Source: Prolixibacteraceae bacterium UBA6029 (GTDB taxonomy: Bacteria > Bacteroidota > Bacteroidia > Bacteroidales > Prolixibacteraceae). From it: a stretch of 64,000 nucleotides of DNA. The first letter of the stretch is position 1. The number at the start of each line of letters is the position of its first letter. The notes under the pieces are model-generated. The model did not search any database and was not told the origin of the DNA. It was given only the letters and a program-made list of their open reading frames with translations. The DNA is taken from contig DIZL01000058.1 in NCBI GenBank assembly GCA_002429385.1, positions 90,234 through 154,233 on the forward strand. Reading direction: 5' to 3'. Below, one piece after another: positions 62,044-64,000 of this stretch. The position numbers and the translations under genes were made by a program.

Positions 62044-63345
62044 TTATTCATTCTCAATTGCATTTTCAGAAGGAATAGTAAAATGGAAAGTGCTTCCTTT
62101 GTCAACTTCACTTTTCACCCATATTTTGCCATCATGTTTTTTAATAAAATCATTGCATAAAATCAAACCAAGACCTGTACCTGCCTCACCTTCAGTTCCC
62201 ATTCGATTTATTCCCCCATCAAGCCGAAAGAGATTTTCAATCATAACCTTTTTCATCCCAATACCAGAATCTCTGATAGATATTTCAATAAACTGGTCAT
62301 CCAACTGCCTTGCAGAAAGAGTAATTTTACCACTACGAGGGGTGAATTTTACAGCATTTACAACTATATTTCTAAGAATTAATTCCAGCATATCAACATC
62401 TGCAAATACTGTCAAATTATGAGAAACCTCGATGCGAAAATCAATCAATTTGTTATCAATCAATTCAGTGACTGACCTTAGACCCGCTGAAATTGCAGGC
62501 AAAAGCTTTATTAACTTGGGATTATAGCTTATTTTTCCCATTTGCAGGTTTGACCACTTTAAAAGATCTTCAAGTAACCCATACAAATTGTTAGCTGATG
62601 TATTTATCATTTTGGCGAATGATTGAATATCATCCAGGCTCATTAAGGAGTCACGATCCATCAACATTTGAGTAGTACCAAGCAACACATTAAATGGACT
62701 CCGAAGGTCGTGTGCAAGGATTGAAAAGAATTTGTCTTTTTCAGCAACTAAACTTAAAAGTTCTGCGTTTTTACGAGTTATTTCCAGTTCTGCATTTTTA
62801 ATATCAGTGATGTCAATAATTGTCATCAGGCATTGGTCTCCTTTTGAAGAGGATATAGCACTTAGTTGAACATATAACGGTTTTGTTTGTTCTAATAAAA
62901 GGTTAAGTTTGCAGCTTGCTTTCGTATTACTATAAAGAACATGAATAAAAAACAGATCAAAATCAATTCTTTCATCTTCAGAAACGAAAAAATCAAAACG
63001 ACTCTTTATTAAACTTTCTCTTTCCTTGCCCAGAATATTTGCCCCGCTTAGGTTCAAATTATATATTTCTTTCTCTGCTGTTAGGGTAATACAACCAATT
63101 TGTAGGAAATCGTATAATTGATTGTATTTTTCAGTAGCAAGTTGTTCTTCTCTTAATTTAGATTCCCGAAGTTCTTCATTTTGCATTTCGAGCTCAATCC
63201 GATGAACTTCTAACTCGTGAATAAGTTTCTGATAATCGACTTCTGAAAATTGAGTGGTTTTTTCAAAAGAATTCCGTTCTATTAACTTTTCAGCATTTGT
63301 GCGGAGAAGCACTAAGTCCACTTTAAAGTTATTTTGATTATTCAT
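62044..63345 (-). CDS. PAS-domain sensor histidine kinase
   Basis: 433 residues from the ATG at 63345; the ORF start at 63366 adds 7 residues. It has an N-terminal coiled coil (HELEVHRIELEMQNEEL), a PAS domain (about 85-200), HisKA with the phosphate-accepting His in FFSILAHDLRSPF, and HATPase_c with the N box ILRNIVVNAVKFT, G1 DSGIGM and G2 GTGLGLILC. No transmembrane segment is visible, so it senses an internal signal. No response regulator is beside it in the window. Confidence 0.9.
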   Translation of the reverse strand: MNNQNNFKVDLVLLRTNAEKLIERNSFEKTTQFSEVDYQKLIHELEVHRIELEMQNEELRESKLREEQLATEKYNQLYDFLQIGCITLTAEKEIYNLNLSGANILGKERESLIKSRFDFFVSEDERIDFDLFFIHVLYSNTKASCKLNLLLEQTKPLYVQLSAISSSKGDQCLMTIIDITDIKNAELEITRKNAELLSLVAEKDKFFSILAHDLRSPFNVLLGTTQMLMDRDSLMSLDDIQSFAKMINTSANNLYGLLEDLLKWSNLQMGKISYNPKLIKLLPAISAGLRSVTELIDNKLIDFRIEVSHNLTVFADVDMLELILRNIVVNAVKFTPRSGKITLSARQLDDQFIEISIRDSGIGMKKVMIENLFRLDGGINRMGTEGEAGTGLGLILCNDFIKKHDGKIWVKSEVDKGSTFHFTIPSENAIENE

Positions 63346-64000
63346 AATATAGTTCTTTAAATACAATCATCTAATAATTAGAGTGTTATATTTAGTAAGT
63401 TTATATAATTCAATTTTTCCAATATAACTATTTCAAAAATATTCGTCATTAACGGTATAAATGTATATTTATTTTTGAACAATTCTTGTATATATTTGTT
63501 GGATGCCCTATTTTCAAAATAAATTGGAATTTTACTCCCAAGTAGCCTTCCGGATTCTTGTTTTCAACTAATGAGATCATCACTTTCTGCCAGTTCCATG
63601 ATTTCTTGTTGGCTTTTTGTTTCTGGTAATCATCTTGTGGCTTGGCTGTTATATCGTTCTGATTCAAGTTTGGAAGCCGGTCATCTACTCACATTAACAC
63701 AGCCTCAAAAGGTTACTTATCCCGATGCCTCTCCAAACACTAAGTTGAAGTCCTGCAACTTATGACAATCTAAAATAACATCACGATTTAACTTGAGTAA
63801 CCCTTTCCGAAGGCACTATTTTTAAGTGTCAGGAATGTTGCGTTTATATAAAATATCTACAAAGATTTATTCTTAGATGGAAGGAAACCCGTCAATGAAT
63901 TTTCTCGGCATATCCTCCCTCCCTGCGGTCAGTTCGGTATTCCAATTCCTTCATTGCCACCCTTCATCAGAATATTAATCATGCAGAATTTTTTAACACT
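63346..64000. other. Right-end spacer
   Basis: About 650 bp without a supported gene. CAAAAATA at 63434-63441 is a -7 consensus match read on the minus strand and may be the histidine kinase promoter. A 72-codon minus-strand frame (63449-63667; KSWNWQKVMISLVENKNPEGY) looks slightly protein-like and may be a remnant. Confidence 0.4.

Noticed and set aside
47130..63500. Direct-repeat att sites flanking the phage-like element
   Set aside because: I compared the left edge (47130-47340) with 61990-62040 and 63400-64000 by eye and found no convincing shared core. A computed search is needed.

Overview
The window looks like a chromosomal segment of an anaerobic Bacteroidota bacterium, most likely Bacteroidales/Marinilabiliales. 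The signs are a type IX secretion C-terminal sorting domain, promoter elements of the TAnnTTTG type, tRNA genes without encoded CCA, a NUDIX-type sugar regulator, a GH95 fucosidase, a bacterial DPP III, and Bacteroidetes-style phage genes. No database search was run; all family calls come from reading the sequence.

Layout. (1) 0.3-6.4 kb: a nucleotidyltransferase, a duplicated outer-membrane-like domain (one copy fused to an SGNH hydrolase), an acyl-CoA synthetase and galM. (2) 6.4-15.1 kb: a galactose/sugar island. It holds a GntR-type regulator, galT, galK, an MFS sugar permease, a catalytically dead NUDIX regulator and an SSS symporter. Matching operator-like sites lie before the GntR gene and before galT. 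(3) 15.1-16.5 kb: a phosphoesterase and two identical tRNA-Asp genes. (4) 16.9-30.5 kb: a peptidoglycan salvage locus. murQ and a murK-like kinase diverge from a glycan hydrolase (DigH-like), an SSS symporter, a large amidase-like protein, a HIT-like DUF4922 protein, a NamZ-like exo-muramidase, an NlpC/P60 peptidase and a Tat-exported Ala-Glu epimerase. Together they could strip wall fragments to MurNAc, import it, phosphorylate it and convert it to GlcNAc-6-P, while processing the peptide outside the cytoplasm. (5) 30.5-47.1 kb: a PIN-type toxin-antitoxin pair, a secreted esterase, GH95, tRNA-Ser, HU, a SpoU methyltransferase, DPP III, a PLP enzyme, HtpG and a SWIM/SNF2 ATPase. (6) 47.3-62.0 kb: a small prophage-like or satellite-like element. 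It has an integrase, an S24 repressor, two antirepressor-like genes, a replication block with an SF3 helicase, a putative origin with alternating TGTWACA boxes, a protease-scaffold, a capsid and two structural candidates. No terminase, portal or tail genes are visible; an AT-rich TlpA-like gene with attC-like ends sits where terminase and portal would be expected. (7) 62.0-63.4 kb: a PAS histidine kinase.

The most unusual material is non-coding. Several intergenic spacers hold short word arrays with strict 11-bp periodicity (6798, 16630, 18946, 32700-32925) or 7-bp periodicity (35565, 21033), often arranged as large inverted repeats. Each locus has its own word but the same architecture. Inside the phage-like element there is also a run of homopolymer-loop hairpins (51029-51140) and the alternating-orientation box array (55594-55816).
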